Below are positions 41,619-49,896 of a stretch of DNA of 64,000 nt, piece by piece. The notes below the pieces were generated by a model. The model saw nothing but the letters and a program-made list of their open reading frames with translations, was not told where the DNA came from and ran no database searches. Source of the DNA: an uncultured Methanolobus sp. (GTDB taxonomy: Archaea; Halobacteriota; Methanosarcinia; Methanosarcinales; Methanosarcinaceae); NCBI RefSeq assembly GCF_963665675.1, contig NZ_OY762426.1, forward strand, positions 1,302,001-1,366,000, in the 5' to 3' direction. Positions within the stretch are counted from its first letter, which is position 1. Each line of letters opens with the position of its first letter. The position numbers and the translations under genes are program-made.

Positions 41619-42785
41619 ATGAAAAACTGCAGAATAACAGAACTGGATATTGAAAAGGTTGGGGAGTTCCTTGAACTCCCGCCTTCTAAAATTTCAGAAC
41701 TTATTGAAAAAGGAAACCTTAAGCGCAATTGGGATGAGTACTACGATATTTACAGATTCCAGGGACATGCACCCCATATGGAAGATGGAACAGTGCTCAT
41801 TGACCACCATGGAAACTTCGAACTTGTGCGTGGTTTTCCAAAGATTAAAAGAGCAATGCTCCTTGAGCCGGCCCTCTTGAAGAATTTTGGTGATATTTCT
41901 TCTGTTGCTGTTGAAGAGAAAATGAACGGATACAATGTCCGTGTTATTGAATTCAGAGGAAAGCTCATTGCATTTACCCGCAGCGGCCATGTGTGCCCTT
42001 ATTCCACTGAACGCGTGCAGAATTTTCTGGGACCGGATTTTTTCAGGGAAAATCCTGACCTCGTTGTCTATGGAGAAATGACAGGACCTGAAAATCCTTA
42101 CGTTCAGAAAGAAGCTTATGGTATAGAATCTCTGGATATCTTTGTTTTTGATATACGTCACAAGAATACGGGCGAAGCTCTGCCGGTTAACCAGAGAAGA
42201 GAACTTGCAGAAAAATATGAATTCAATCAGGTCAGGCTCTTTGGAAATTTCAATATCAATAGCGCCTCTTCAAAGATAACGGAAATCATAAAGGAACTTG
42301 GAAAAAAAGGAAGGGAAGGAGTTGTTATCAAAGACCCGGCAATGGTATTGCAACCAGTGAAATACACTTGTTCCGAGAGTAATTGTTCTGACCTGAGACA
42401 GGCATTTAAATTCTACAATGAAGCAGGAAGAGATTACCTGTATTCAAGGGTCATACGTGAAGGTTTCCAGTCACATGAATGGAACGAAAGTGAAGAAGAC
42501 TTCAGAGAGAGATGCATGAGACTTGGAGAAAGCATACTTAACCCCATGAAAAAAACCATTGGGCAAGTAGAAAGCGGAGAAAGAATAGCAGAAGAATTCT
42601 GCATACGTGTGAAGAATAAGGAGACTATTTTCAAATTCAGAGACTACCTTAACAGATTCGGACTCTATGTTGCCCTTGGGGAAATTGAGAGAAGGGGAGA
42701 TGAATATGTGGCTGAGATCAAAAAGGTGAATAAAAGCACAAATGATAAGACACTTGCAATGTTAGAAGGTCAGTTGTGGTCATGA
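41619..42785 (+). CDS. ATP-dependent RNA ligase, archaeal Rnl3 family
   Basis: The 388-residue protein matches the homodimeric archaeal RNA ligases of the Pab1020/MthRnl type. Nucleotidyltransferase motif I is EEKMNGYNVRV with the adenylated lysine at residue 101. Motif Ia/III features VYGEMTGPENPY and IFVFDIRHKNTG, motif IV is REGVVIKDP and motif V KYT follows. A C-terminal helical dimerisation domain ends the protein, and a short N-terminal domain (about 1-55) precedes it. These ligases circularise or join RNAs with 5'-phosphate and 3'-OH. It follows the four-CBS genes closely and lies near rtcA and kptA. An in-frame GTG three bases earlier is an alternative start. Confidence 0.9.
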   Translation: MKNCRITELDIEKVGEFLELPPSKISELIEKGNLKRNWDEYYDIYRFQGHAPHMEDGTVLIDHHGNFELVRGFPKIKRAMLLEPALLKNFGDISSVAVEEKMNGYNVRVIEFRGKLIAFTRSGHVCPYSTERVQNFLGPDFFRENPDLVVYGEMTGPENPYVQKEAYGIESLDIFVFDIRHKNTGEALPVNQRRELAEKYEFNQVRLFGNFNINSASSKITEIIKELGKKGREGVVIKDPAMVLQPVKYTCSESNCSDLRQAFKFYNEAGRDYLYSRVIREGFQSHEWNESEEDFRERCMRLGESILNPMKKTIGQVESGERIAEEFCIRVKNKETIFKFRDYLNRFGLYVALGEIERRGDEYVAEIKKVNKSTNDKTLAMLEGQLWS

Positions 42786-42838
42786 AAAAGACATATATCT
42801 GAATAGATTAATTCGTAAACCACAACAAAGGTGTCCAT

Positions 42839-43876
42839 ATGACAAAGATTGCTATCACCGGAAGTGAGAAAAGCGGTAAGACCACTCTTGCCGGAAAACT
42901 TGGAAAGAAAGGTAACGTCACTGACGTAACAATGTACGATTATGCCAAGAATGACAGCATACTCACAACCATTGATGCCACCGGCTATCCGGTATCTGTA
43001 AAACCGCTTATCACAGCACTCAATCTTTCAGATGTCGCACTTTTATGCATTCCTCCCGAAGGACTTGACCCCCAGGCAGCAGAATGTATCATTGCACTTG
43101 ACCTTATGCAATACAAGCACGGTATTGTGGTTCTTACAAAAGCCGATTCAACATATCCATTCGCTGTTGACGAACTAAAAGCCAGGATCCAGAATATTAC
43201 TAAGGGAACAGCACTTGAGAACTGGGACTACATGTCAATTTCCACTACTTCTTTTGAAGGAATGGAAGAACTTAAAGAACTCATTTTAGAGATGGGCACT
43301 AAAGTTGATGAGGAGCAAAGAGAACTTGACAAGCTCAGTCCCAGAATTATGATAGACCAGTCCTTCAATGTGACAGGAATCGGTTGTGTAGTCCTTGGAG
43401 TTGTGGAACAGGGAACTATCAACATCAAAGATAAAATGATTGCATATCCTACAAAAAAAGAGCTTGAGATAAGGTCAATTCAGATGCATGATGTTGACGT
43501 AAAATCTGCACCGGCAGGTGCCAGAGTTGGACTTGCACTGAAAGGCATCCAATCAAAGGATATTGACAGGGGATTTGTTGTCTCAAATGAAGAGACAGTT
43601 GCAACAGACCTTGTGATCAATTGTGGAGTTTCACCTCTTGCAAAACCATTCAATGTAAATGACATGTTACATCTTTACGTGGGACTCCAGTCTTCACCTG
43701 TAAGAGTTGTGGAAATTAGTGAGGATGGAAACCCGGTTGAAATCGCAAACCCTGGAAAAGAATACATATTGAAACTTGAAGGAACAAAAGAAATTTCCTA
43801 CATTAAAACTGACAGGTTCATTCTTTCTAACCTGGATGAAAAACAAAGGTTCATTGCCTACGGGCATGAACAATAA
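42839..43876 (+). CDS. EF-Tu/SelB-like GTPase with degenerate switch regions
   Basis: The 345-residue protein has a P-loop GSEKSGKTT (residues 8-16) and a G4 motif TKAD (about 100). The switch I threonine region is missing, and the G3 DxPGH motif is replaced by DATGYP (about 48-53). After the shortened G domain comes an EF-Tu domain II-like barrel (VTGIGCVVLGVVEQGTINIKDKM, KELEIRSIQMHDVDVKSAPAGARVGLALKG, quoted in parts) and a third barrel. The domain II sequence is well kept (AGARVGLALKGI). Loss of DxPGH means GTP hydrolysis by the usual mechanism is doubtful. This methanogen-type EF1A relative may bind a tRNA or RNA end. AAGGTG precedes the ATG. It follows the RNA ligase on the same strand. 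Confidence 0.8.
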   Translation: MTKIAITGSEKSGKTTLAGKLGKKGNVTDVTMYDYAKNDSILTTIDATGYPVSVKPLITALNLSDVALLCIPPEGLDPQAAECIIALDLMQYKHGIVVLTKADSTYPFAVDELKARIQNITKGTALENWDYMSISTTSFEGMEELKELILEMGTKVDEEQRELDKLSPRIMIDQSFNVTGIGCVVLGVVEQGTINIKDKMIAYPTKKELEIRSIQMHDVDVKSAPAGARVGLALKGIQSKDIDRGFVVSNEETVATDLVINCGVSPLAKPFNVNDMLHLYVGLQSSPVRVVEISEDGNPVEIANPGKEYILKLEGTKEISYIKTDRFILSNLDEKQRFIAYGHEQ

Positions 43877-43895
43877 TTTCTTATTTATAGTTGTT

Positions 43896-44408
43896 TTATT
43901 TTTTCTTAGGTGTCAGATGTCTTGCACCATTCAGAAATGATGGCCTATCCACAACTTTGGCTCTTTCTATATTATCAGGAAGATCTACTAGCCTGGGCTG
44001 GCGCGTCATCTCTGAAGAACCGGAAGATTCATAATCCGCGTTGTTATAACCGGATTTTATGTTGGAATCTGCATAGTCTGTTTTGCTTTTTTCAATTGTA
44101 AAATTTGGAGGGGCTTCAGGTTCCACCTTACTGCCGACCTGTCTGGAAAGACCGGATTTAGTATCGCGATCCTTAGCTTTGGCACCCTCCTCTTTTCCAT
44201 TGTTGTAATGTTCTTTTACAAAATCCCTGAGATCATACTGATCGGCAAAGCTGTATATCTGCGTCAGCTTGTCACGGACCCATCCAATTTCCGAATGGCG
44301 GTGGTAACCTACTTCAAAACCAAGCCTGCGTGAAGCATCTGCTAACTGTACTTTACCATCATGGGGAAGTTCTTTCTTCCCATCTTGTTTTTTGAATATT
44401 CTTACCAT
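43896..44408 (-). CDS. Hypothetical charged protein downstream of a KaiC-like gene
   Basis: I do not recognise this 170-residue protein. Its N-terminal half (about 1-75: VRIFKKQDGKKELP, ADASRRLGFEVGYHRHSEIGW, YDLRDFVKEHYN) looks folded. The rest is low-complexity, charged and likely disordered (GKEEGAKAKDRDTKSG, SSGSSEMTRQPR), ending in a basic PKKK tail. I placed the start at the ATG at 44408; a TTG nine bases earlier is possible. Its start lies 13 bases from the KaiC-like stop codon on the same strand, so the two are co-transcribed and may work together. Confidence 0.7.
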   Translation of the reverse strand: MVRIFKKQDGKKELPHDGKVQLADASRRLGFEVGYHRHSEIGWVRDKLTQIYSFADQYDLRDFVKEHYNNGKEEGAKAKDRDTKSGLSRQVGSKVEPEAPPNFTIEKSKTDYADSNIKSGYNNADYESSGSSEMTRQPRLVDLPDNIERAKVVDRPSFLNGARHLTPKKK

Positions 44409-44420
44409 AACAGACAACCA

Positions 44421-45164
44421 TCATTCAAGATAGCCTTCTACTTTCAGTCCCTCTTCCGAGAAGGAGATACTTCTCATGTTACAGTCATGCTTTGTGCCGC
44501 GCATCTTGATAACCTGCACAGCACGGGTCATGGTCTTGTCATAAAGGAAATTATGCATGAAGATCACACCATGTGCAGCGAACTGTTCAGTAGAATAGGC
44601 AGTAGGATCAGTCATTTCAGAAAGTATTAATGTAGTACATCCTATTTTCTTGAGATTACGCATGAACCTGCTCATTTCTTTTTCCTGAAGTGACAGGTCT
44701 CTTGTTGTGAAACGGATAGCTGATACCGAATCGATTACAAGCCTTTTCACATCATATTCTGAAACATATGCAGCGATCTCCTTAAAGACCATTGAAGGGG
44801 AAGGAGCTTCTGTCTCAATTGAACTTGTCCCTACGTCGTAATCCGTAGTTATGAACTCATTAACTTCATCCATATACCCATATTCCATACGGGGACCAAG
44901 ATCTGCAAATAAGAGCTTTTTCATCTTAATCAAACCGGGAACATTCATGGCATAATTTGACATATCATTGATAATGTTCTGCGGGCATTCCAGCAGGGTC
45001 ACATAGAGTCCGACATCGCCTGCACTTGCTCCCTGAGCAAGGAACTGGACTCCAAAAGTTGTTTTTCCACTTCCGGGAGGACCACTAAGTACGTAAACCC
45101 TCTCAGTGAGGAAACCGCCCTGTACAAGGTCATCAAAACCCTCTATTCCTGTAGGTATTCGCAT
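44421..45164 (-). CDS. Single-domain KaiC/GvpD-like RecA-superfamily ATPase
   Basis: The 247-residue protein opens with RIPTGIEGFDDLVQGGF and Walker A GPPGSGKTT at residues 28-36. It has FLAQGASAGDVGLYVTL with the catalytic Glu in TLLECP, Walker B VKRLVIDSVSAIR, and a C-terminal VIKMRGTKHDCNMRSISF (quoted as IKMRGTKHD), the KaiC end motif. Such single-domain archaeal KaiC proteins act in signalling or motility-type regulation, and none is a clock by itself. A start further upstream at 45218 would add a poorly conserved tail, and GGGAAG favours the ATG at 45164. It forms an operon with the hypothetical gene at 43896. Confidence 0.87.
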   Translation of the reverse strand: MRIPTGIEGFDDLVQGGFLTERVYVLSGPPGSGKTTFGVQFLAQGASAGDVGLYVTLLECPQNIINDMSNYAMNVPGLIKMKKLLFADLGPRMEYGYMDEVNEFITTDYDVGTSSIETEAPSPSMVFKEIAAYVSEYDVKRLVIDSVSAIRFTTRDLSLQEKEMSRFMRNLKKIGCTTLILSEMTDPTAYSTEQFAAHGVIFMHNFLYDKTMTRAVQVIKMRGTKHDCNMRSISFSEEGLKVEGYLE

Positions 45165-45281
45165 TGATATACTTCCCAAACGTAATGAATAATATACAAG
45201 TGTAATATAGTAATACAAATATATAATGCGTAAGGTATTTCAATGCATCGATGCATTCTACTCATTAAAAAAGTGCTGTAC

Positions 45282-46316
45282 ATGAAAACTGAAAAAACGA
45301 AAAAAAGTGACAGGCTCATTATTGGTGCAAAGGACATCAGGTGGGCAGCTAAAGTTTTTATGATAACTGTTTTTTCCGCGTTTTTCCTTGCAATACTTGC
45401 CTATAGCCTGGCATTCCTGTCTCCTGAACCGGAGCCTGCAAGCAAAGTGGTAAGTGAAGTGATTATGTCCACTGCTACAGCCGCAACATCAAAAGTTGAG
45501 GTCACTTCGGTATATATAAACCCAATGTGGGCAATCTTCTTTTTTAACAGCCTTGCAGCATGCTGTGCGGTTGTTGGCACAGGACTTTTCATGCTGGTGC
45601 ATAAATTGCTTCTTCGTGATATAGAAATAAGACCAACAAACCGGTATTATGCCAGTATCTCAATTTTCATGGAAAAAACCATGATGCACTTATATAAAGT
45701 GCTTATTCGTATTGCATCGAAACTTGACCCGGATATATTGCAAATTGAAAATGAGAACAATGAAAAGACAGGCACCATCTGGCAGTATTGTGGATATGGA
45801 AAATACGAGTACCGTACGTTCTCATACATACTCCCATTCATTGTCCCGCTTTTAATACTACTTGTCAACGGAACAATTATGGGAATTTTGCTTGCATACT
45901 TTACTTTCAACGGAGCATTAACCGGGTTTGAACTATTTGGCGAAAAGGGAGTTATTCCAGGATTATTCTATAATGTAGTCTACTTCTTTATTTCAATAAT
46001 ACCTCATGGGATCATAGAAATTCCGGTACTTCTTATAGCAGCAGCAGTTGGACACCACTTCGCATCAATTCAGGCCCATGATGTTATCAACAAAGGACTT
46101 TTTAACCGGGATAATATTGAAAACCTGAAAAAGGACTATGAATCTATTGAAGAAAAAACAAGAGAATATCTTTTTTCAGCAAAAACCTGGAAAATGGTTG
46201 TGTTCATTGTCCTGGTACTTCTTGTGGCAGCGTATATCGAGACCTATGTAACGCTGGGAATCGTGGACAGGGTAATGTTGCAAATTGATATTATTCTCGA
46301 ACCGTTCCTTTCATGA
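45282..46316 (+). CDS. SpoIIM-like (stage II sporulation protein M family) membrane protein
   Basis: The 344-residue protein has about six membrane helices. The first (VFMITVFSAFFLAILAYSLAFL) is followed by a long outside loop rich in Ala and Thr. Then comes WAIFFFNSLAACCAVVGTGLFML, a cytoplasmic stretch of about 100 residues (RDIEIRPTNRYYAS...), and helices around LPFIVPLLILLVNGTIMGILLAYF, GLFYNVVYFFISIIPHGIIEIPVLLIAAAVG (quoted in parts). The PHGIIEIPVLLIAAAVG motif is the SpoIIM family hallmark. In archaea the function is unknown; membrane remodelling or export is inferred from the bacterial name. It is divergent from the KaiC-like operon. Confidence 0.8.
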   Translation: MKTEKTKKSDRLIIGAKDIRWAAKVFMITVFSAFFLAILAYSLAFLSPEPEPASKVVSEVIMSTATAATSKVEVTSVYINPMWAIFFFNSLAACCAVVGTGLFMLVHKLLLRDIEIRPTNRYYASISIFMEKTMMHLYKVLIRIASKLDPDILQIENENNEKTGTIWQYCGYGKYEYRTFSYILPFIVPLLILLVNGTIMGILLAYFTFNGALTGFELFGEKGVIPGLFYNVVYFFISIIPHGIIEIPVLLIAAAVGHHFASIQAHDVINKGLFNRDNIENLKKDYESIEEKTREYLFSAKTWKMVVFIVLVLLVAAYIETYVTLGIVDRVMLQIDIILEPFLS

Positions 46317-46410
46317 AAAAGAGCTTTGCAGAAATCCTCTCAATTGCAACTTTGAACTCAGCAATTTTCAATAACTACACTATTTCAGTGGTCTATAGAA
46401 TGGTAGTAAA

Positions 46411-46434
46411 GGAACGTGCCGCCTGCTGCGGATG
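46411..46434. repeat. Dispersed repeat block A, copy 1
   Basis: GGAACGTGCCGCCTGCTGCG followed by GATGG matches the copy at 57757-57781, differing mainly in the hairpin loop. Both contain a GCCGCC/GGCGG-type stem and are followed by TTTGTTT sequences. Confidence 0.6.
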
Positions 46435-46509
46435 GTTGTGTTGTTCTTTGTTTGCCAATAATTTTTGTAGATATATCAGAAAACAGAGGCGCAGGAAACA
46501 ATGAATTTG

Positions 46510-46562
46510 ACTGATCGAAAGTCATGAATACTAAAACCATCCCGAAGGATTCCAGCGAAGCC
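46510..46562. repeat. Dispersed repeat block B, copy 1
   Basis: ATCCCGAAGGATTCCAGCGA (46539 onward, continuing AGCC) matches ATCCCAAAGGGTCCGGCGAA at 57611. Shared TGATCGA and GTCATGA words lie upstream in both. The similarity covers about 50 bases. Confidence 0.55.
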
Positions 46563-46708
46563 ACACGATCTGAAAAAATGAATGAAAAATATATTACCCT
46601 CAACTCTTGTTCTGCATACCCCAGCAATTGAAAACCGCGATGTTTCCTATAGAATTGATAGTCTGCAATTATAAAAGTACGTCAGGATCGCATGAAACAT
46701 TCAATTAA

Positions 46709-46726
46709 CAGGATTTCTACAGAACC
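46709..46726. repeat. Dispersed repeat block C, copy 1
   Basis: CAGGATTTCTACAGAACC matches CAGGATTTCTACAGAGCC at 57854-57871, 17 of 18 bases identical. Confidence 0.6.
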
Positions 46727-46908
46727 CTTTAAATTAAAGAGTTGATTCAAATAGATTGTAGTATATTTTATCAATTTTTTGTTTAATACTTTTATAAATT
46801 TCCCAGAATATGTAGTAATGTGTTTATATTTATTCCACTGTAAAGAATTAGTAAATAGCGTGAAAAACAAACGTTTGAATGTGTAATATATTATGGAGTC
46901 CAAATAAA

Positions 46909-48030
46909 ATGAAAAGTACATTAAAGTTTGTAAGCTCAAGTTTTTTTATGATTATTATTACAATGTTACTACTTTCAATTCCAGCAATGGGAGAATCTGG
47001 TGAAATCTATAAAAATTATGGAATAACTCAAGAAAAGTACGATAAAACCGCGGACTGGGATCAAATAGTCCATGATGTGTTTGGCCCTGACTATCGTGTC
47101 GCTGACTGGGATGATTTGGTAATATACAATAAATCAGGCGACTTAGGAGATCTCTTCGATGGTCTAGGTCTGACAGATTATGAAGACCAAGTTTTTGTTA
47201 CATGTTCTGGGCATCGAAGTTATTCTTCAACACGTTATTACTTTGCCACAAGGCACAACCACAATCCTGCATCAGGTTATTTGGCACATTCAAATATTGA
47301 TAACTATTTGATTAGTTTAGGTTCGTGGGATACAACTGAAAAAATATTGGCAATAAAAGTAACAGACGATTCAGGTGTAACTTATGAAAATTTTGGAATG
47401 ACACAAAATAGGTATAGTGGAACTACTGACTGGGATCAGATAGTAAATAATGTGTTTGGCCCTGATTACCGTGTTGCTGATTGGGAAGATTTTGTATTAT
47501 ATTATGAATCAGGAAAGGATTTAGAAAATCTTTTTGATGAGTTAGGCCTAACAGATTACGGCGATCAGGCATTTGTCACAAACTTCGGAGAGAAAAGTTA
47601 TTCTTCAACACGTTATTACTTTGCCACAAGGCACAACCACAATCCTGTATCAGGTTATTTGGTGCATTCAAATATTGACAATTATCTGATTAGTCTGGGC
47701 TCATGGGACGTGACAGATGAAATATTAGTAGTAAAAACAACAGAAACGCCAATGAATTCTATAGCAGACACAAATTCACAATCTACTACTAATATTTCCA
47801 TCAATAATGAAATCAAAAATAAATATAATAATAACTATACTAGCAACAACATAACAAATATGGAAATCAATGAATATCAAAATGAAACGACTAATAACAT
47901 TTTAAACATGTATGTAACTTACGCCCAAGAAGCAAAACAAGATATTCTTGAACATATGAGTTATATTGTAGTGATAATTGGATTTTTTATTAGTTTATTC
48001 GCAAAAAGGAATAAAGAGAGGGAAAAGTAA
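46909..48030 (+). CDS. Secreted membrane-anchored protein with a duplicated domain
   Basis: The 373-residue protein has a signal peptide (KFVSSSFFMIIITMLLLSIPAMGES). Two copies of a domain of about 117 residues follow, starting at YKNYGITQEKYDKTADWDQI (about 31) and YENFGMTQNRYSGTTDWDQI (about 152). Both contain FGPDYRVADW, LFD.LGLTDY, the identical SYSSTRYYFATRHNHNP, and SNIDNYLISLGSW. An asparagine- and threonine-rich linker (about 285-340) and one membrane helix near the C-terminus (YIVVIIGFFISLFAKR) complete it. The DNA of the two copies is also similar, so the duplication is fairly recent. I do not recognise the domain. The base composition is more AT-rich than core genes here, suggesting transfer. 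It faces outside. Confidence 0.8.
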   Translation: MKSTLKFVSSSFFMIIITMLLLSIPAMGESGEIYKNYGITQEKYDKTADWDQIVHDVFGPDYRVADWDDLVIYNKSGDLGDLFDGLGLTDYEDQVFVTCSGHRSYSSTRYYFATRHNHNPASGYLAHSNIDNYLISLGSWDTTEKILAIKVTDDSGVTYENFGMTQNRYSGTTDWDQIVNNVFGPDYRVADWEDFVLYYESGKDLENLFDELGLTDYGDQAFVTNFGEKSYSSTRYYFATRHNHNPVSGYLVHSNIDNYLISLGSWDVTDEILVVKTTETPMNSIADTNSQSTTNISINNEIKNKYNNNYTSNNITNMEINEYQNETTNNILNMYVTYAQEAKQDILEHMSYIVVIIGFFISLFAKRNKEREK

Positions 48031-48178
48031 GGAAAACTTTAAAATGATTAAACTTTTTAGCTCTGTCGGAAAACTATTGAGTTTGCTATCAATAAACGGA
48101 ATCATACAATATATTTCTATGTATATACCGAATGTGTTATGTTTTGGGATATTCTACAAAGTCAAAATAAAAATAAGA

Positions 48179-49216
48179 TTATTCGGAAGAATTCCTGAAA
48201 TCCGCCAGGCCTTTTGTCACATTACCCAATAACTGAGCAGCGATCTCCTGGCTTGGCCATGCCCCCAGGCCACAATCCGGACCTGCATATTTAATGGATT
48301 CTCCGAACATAGAGTGAGCCTTTGAAAGTCTCTTTGAGATTATCTCCGGGGTTTCCATATCAGTTATGATCTCAGAGAAATACCGGGTTTCTTTCCAGAC
48401 GTTTGTGTTGTATTTGTCGTTAAGCACCGCGACAAGATTGAAAACATCTGTTCTTGCGATTCCAACTCTCATGTAAGAATCAGTGGCTTCAAGTTCCTTT
48501 TTATCAATGAGATCCAGATAGGAAGGAGTTGCTGCGGATTCAACACCTATTACACTGATGTTTTCAGCCTGAGTTGCGAGTTTGTAGTGAAGTGGGGAAT
48601 GGAGATGAATTTCTACATCACAACCTGCTTTTTTTGCAGATTCACATGCAATGTCCATGGCTTTGATAAGATCGTTGTCAGAGAACATTACCTGAGGATT
48701 GATACCTATGCTGGGTTCATCAATTGAAACGGTTCTTATGTTGAAGTTCTTTGCACTCGAAAGTGAGTTTTTGACAAAACGATCAATGCTCTCACCCAGC
48801 AGGTTAAGTATGTCAACATATTCAGTTCCACCGAATTCCTTGAGATAGAGCTCAAGAGGACCTGTAACACAAACACGGACATCCAGTTTTTCACCGTGTT
48901 CTTCCCTGTAGGTTCTGGCAACTGTTTCAATGGCTTCGAGTTCGATAACCCGGGCGGAATCGGTTTTCACTTTAAAAGGTTCCTCTGTGCAATCCGGGTC
49001 CCTGATAATAGTCAGAAACTGTTCGTTCATGTCCTGATATTGTGGATAGGTTGGTACCTCTACCCCTGCTTCCACTTTCATCATAAAAGCATCATTTATG
49101 ACCTTGAACAGGTCTGCGTCACTTTTTTTCCCTGAGAATTTTACATTCATCCAATCTTTGGATACACCCTCTGGGAGAGGAAAACTGCCAATGTCATCAT
49201 AGATTATCTCTGTCAT
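48179..49216 (-). CDS. MetE-core methionine synthase-like methyltransferase
   Basis: The 345-residue protein corresponds to the catalytic C-terminal half of cobalamin-independent methionine synthase, as found in archaea. It starts DDIGSFPLPEGV and has VTGPLELYLKEFGG, TVSIDEPSIGINPQV, the zinc ligand region VEIHLHSPLHY and SVIGVESAATPSYLDL. The C-terminal GPDCGLGAWPSQEIA includes the conserved cysteine zinc ligand. Archaeal MetE core proteins lack the folate-binding N-terminal half and take the methyl group from methylcobalamin or a corrinoid protein. It could make methionine from homocysteine. It is monocistronic, and distant from the MetF-like gene of this window. Confidence 0.85.
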   Translation of the reverse strand: MTEIIYDDIGSFPLPEGVSKDWMNVKFSGKKSDADLFKVINDAFMMKVEAGVEVPTYPQYQDMNEQFLTIIRDPDCTEEPFKVKTDSARVIELEAIETVARTYREEHGEKLDVRVCVTGPLELYLKEFGGTEYVDILNLLGESIDRFVKNSLSSAKNFNIRTVSIDEPSIGINPQVMFSDNDLIKAMDIACESAKKAGCDVEIHLHSPLHYKLATQAENISVIGVESAATPSYLDLIDKKELEATDSYMRVGIARTDVFNLVAVLNDKYNTNVWKETRYFSEIITDMETPEIISKRLSKAHSMFGESIKYAGPDCGLGAWPSQEIAAQLLGNVTKGLADFRNSSE

Positions 49217-49355
49217 GTCAATATTATTAGCCTGTATTTGACTTATAAGTTTTGAGTGCGGTCTGGAAAAACAGACTACGTAGACAGCATGCAGGGCAAT
49301 GATGATGAAAATAATAGAAAAAAGGATAAAAGAAATGAAACTGACGAAAAGTCAG

Positions 49356-49661
49356 TTATTTTCTGAGAGTAGAAGAGATCTTTGATACGTAATAATTGAT
49401 ACACATCTGTGAGTAATCCAGGGATTTAGGTGTCATGTGAGAGATAATCTCATCTGCGTCTCTTTTTGGAGCCTGGCTACTATCTGGCATTCCATACTTT
49501 TCACGATGAATGGAAACTTTTTGCAGCATTACGTTCTGGAAATCGATAACGTCAATCTTTTCTTCAGCGCTGAGCTCTTCAAAACCATCTTTTAAAGAAT
49601 CAAGCTTATCCTTGTTCTCTTCGGTCATTTCAATATCTAATATAGGATTTTTCAATTCCAT
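49356..49661 (-). CDS. Small acidic hypothetical protein
   Basis: The 101-residue protein is predicted to be mostly alpha-helical and acidic: ILDIEMTEENKDKLDSLKDGFEELSAEEKIDVIDFQNVMLQKVSIHREKYG (quoted in parts) then SLDYSQMCINYYVSKISSTLRK. I do not recognise a family. The start at 49661 follows a GTGGT sequence, and an in-frame GTG lies nine bases earlier. It stands alone between the MetE-like and SSS transporter genes on the same strand. A cytoplasmic adaptor or regulatory role is possible, without evidence. Confidence 0.6.
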   Translation of the reverse strand: MELKNPILDIEMTEENKDKLDSLKDGFEELSAEEKIDVIDFQNVMLQKVSIHREKYGMPDSSQAPKRDADEIISHMTPKSLDYSQMCINYYVSKISSTLRK

Positions 49662-49896
49662 GGATACCACGACAAAACATATTAGATTGACATTAGATAT
49701 AGTTTTGGTAATTATATTTATTTAATATATACGAAGTGAATATTTACAGAATGTACTGATCTCTGAGATATATATGATAATCAAGAGCAAAATGATACAT
49801 AATATTCAATAAAAGATGAAATCAATATTACATAAAAAAATAATTGCTTCGGATAAAAATACCGAAGCTTAAAAGTGTTAGAATTATTTACTAACG

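Larger units (their letters stand above)
46317..46908. other. Gene-free region with dispersed repeat blocks
   Basis: This 590-base gap has no supported gene. It contains three sequence blocks also found at 57.6-57.9 kb, described in the repeat entries. The rest is AT-rich and holds the promoter of the duplicated-domain protein gene. A 63-codon frame at 46313 overlaps a repeat and is rejected. Confidence 0.55.

Noticed and set aside
46313..46504. A 63-codon frame with cysteines after the SpoIIM-like gene
   Set aside because: It covers dispersed repeat block A, lacks a ribosome site and ends in low-complexity basic residues.
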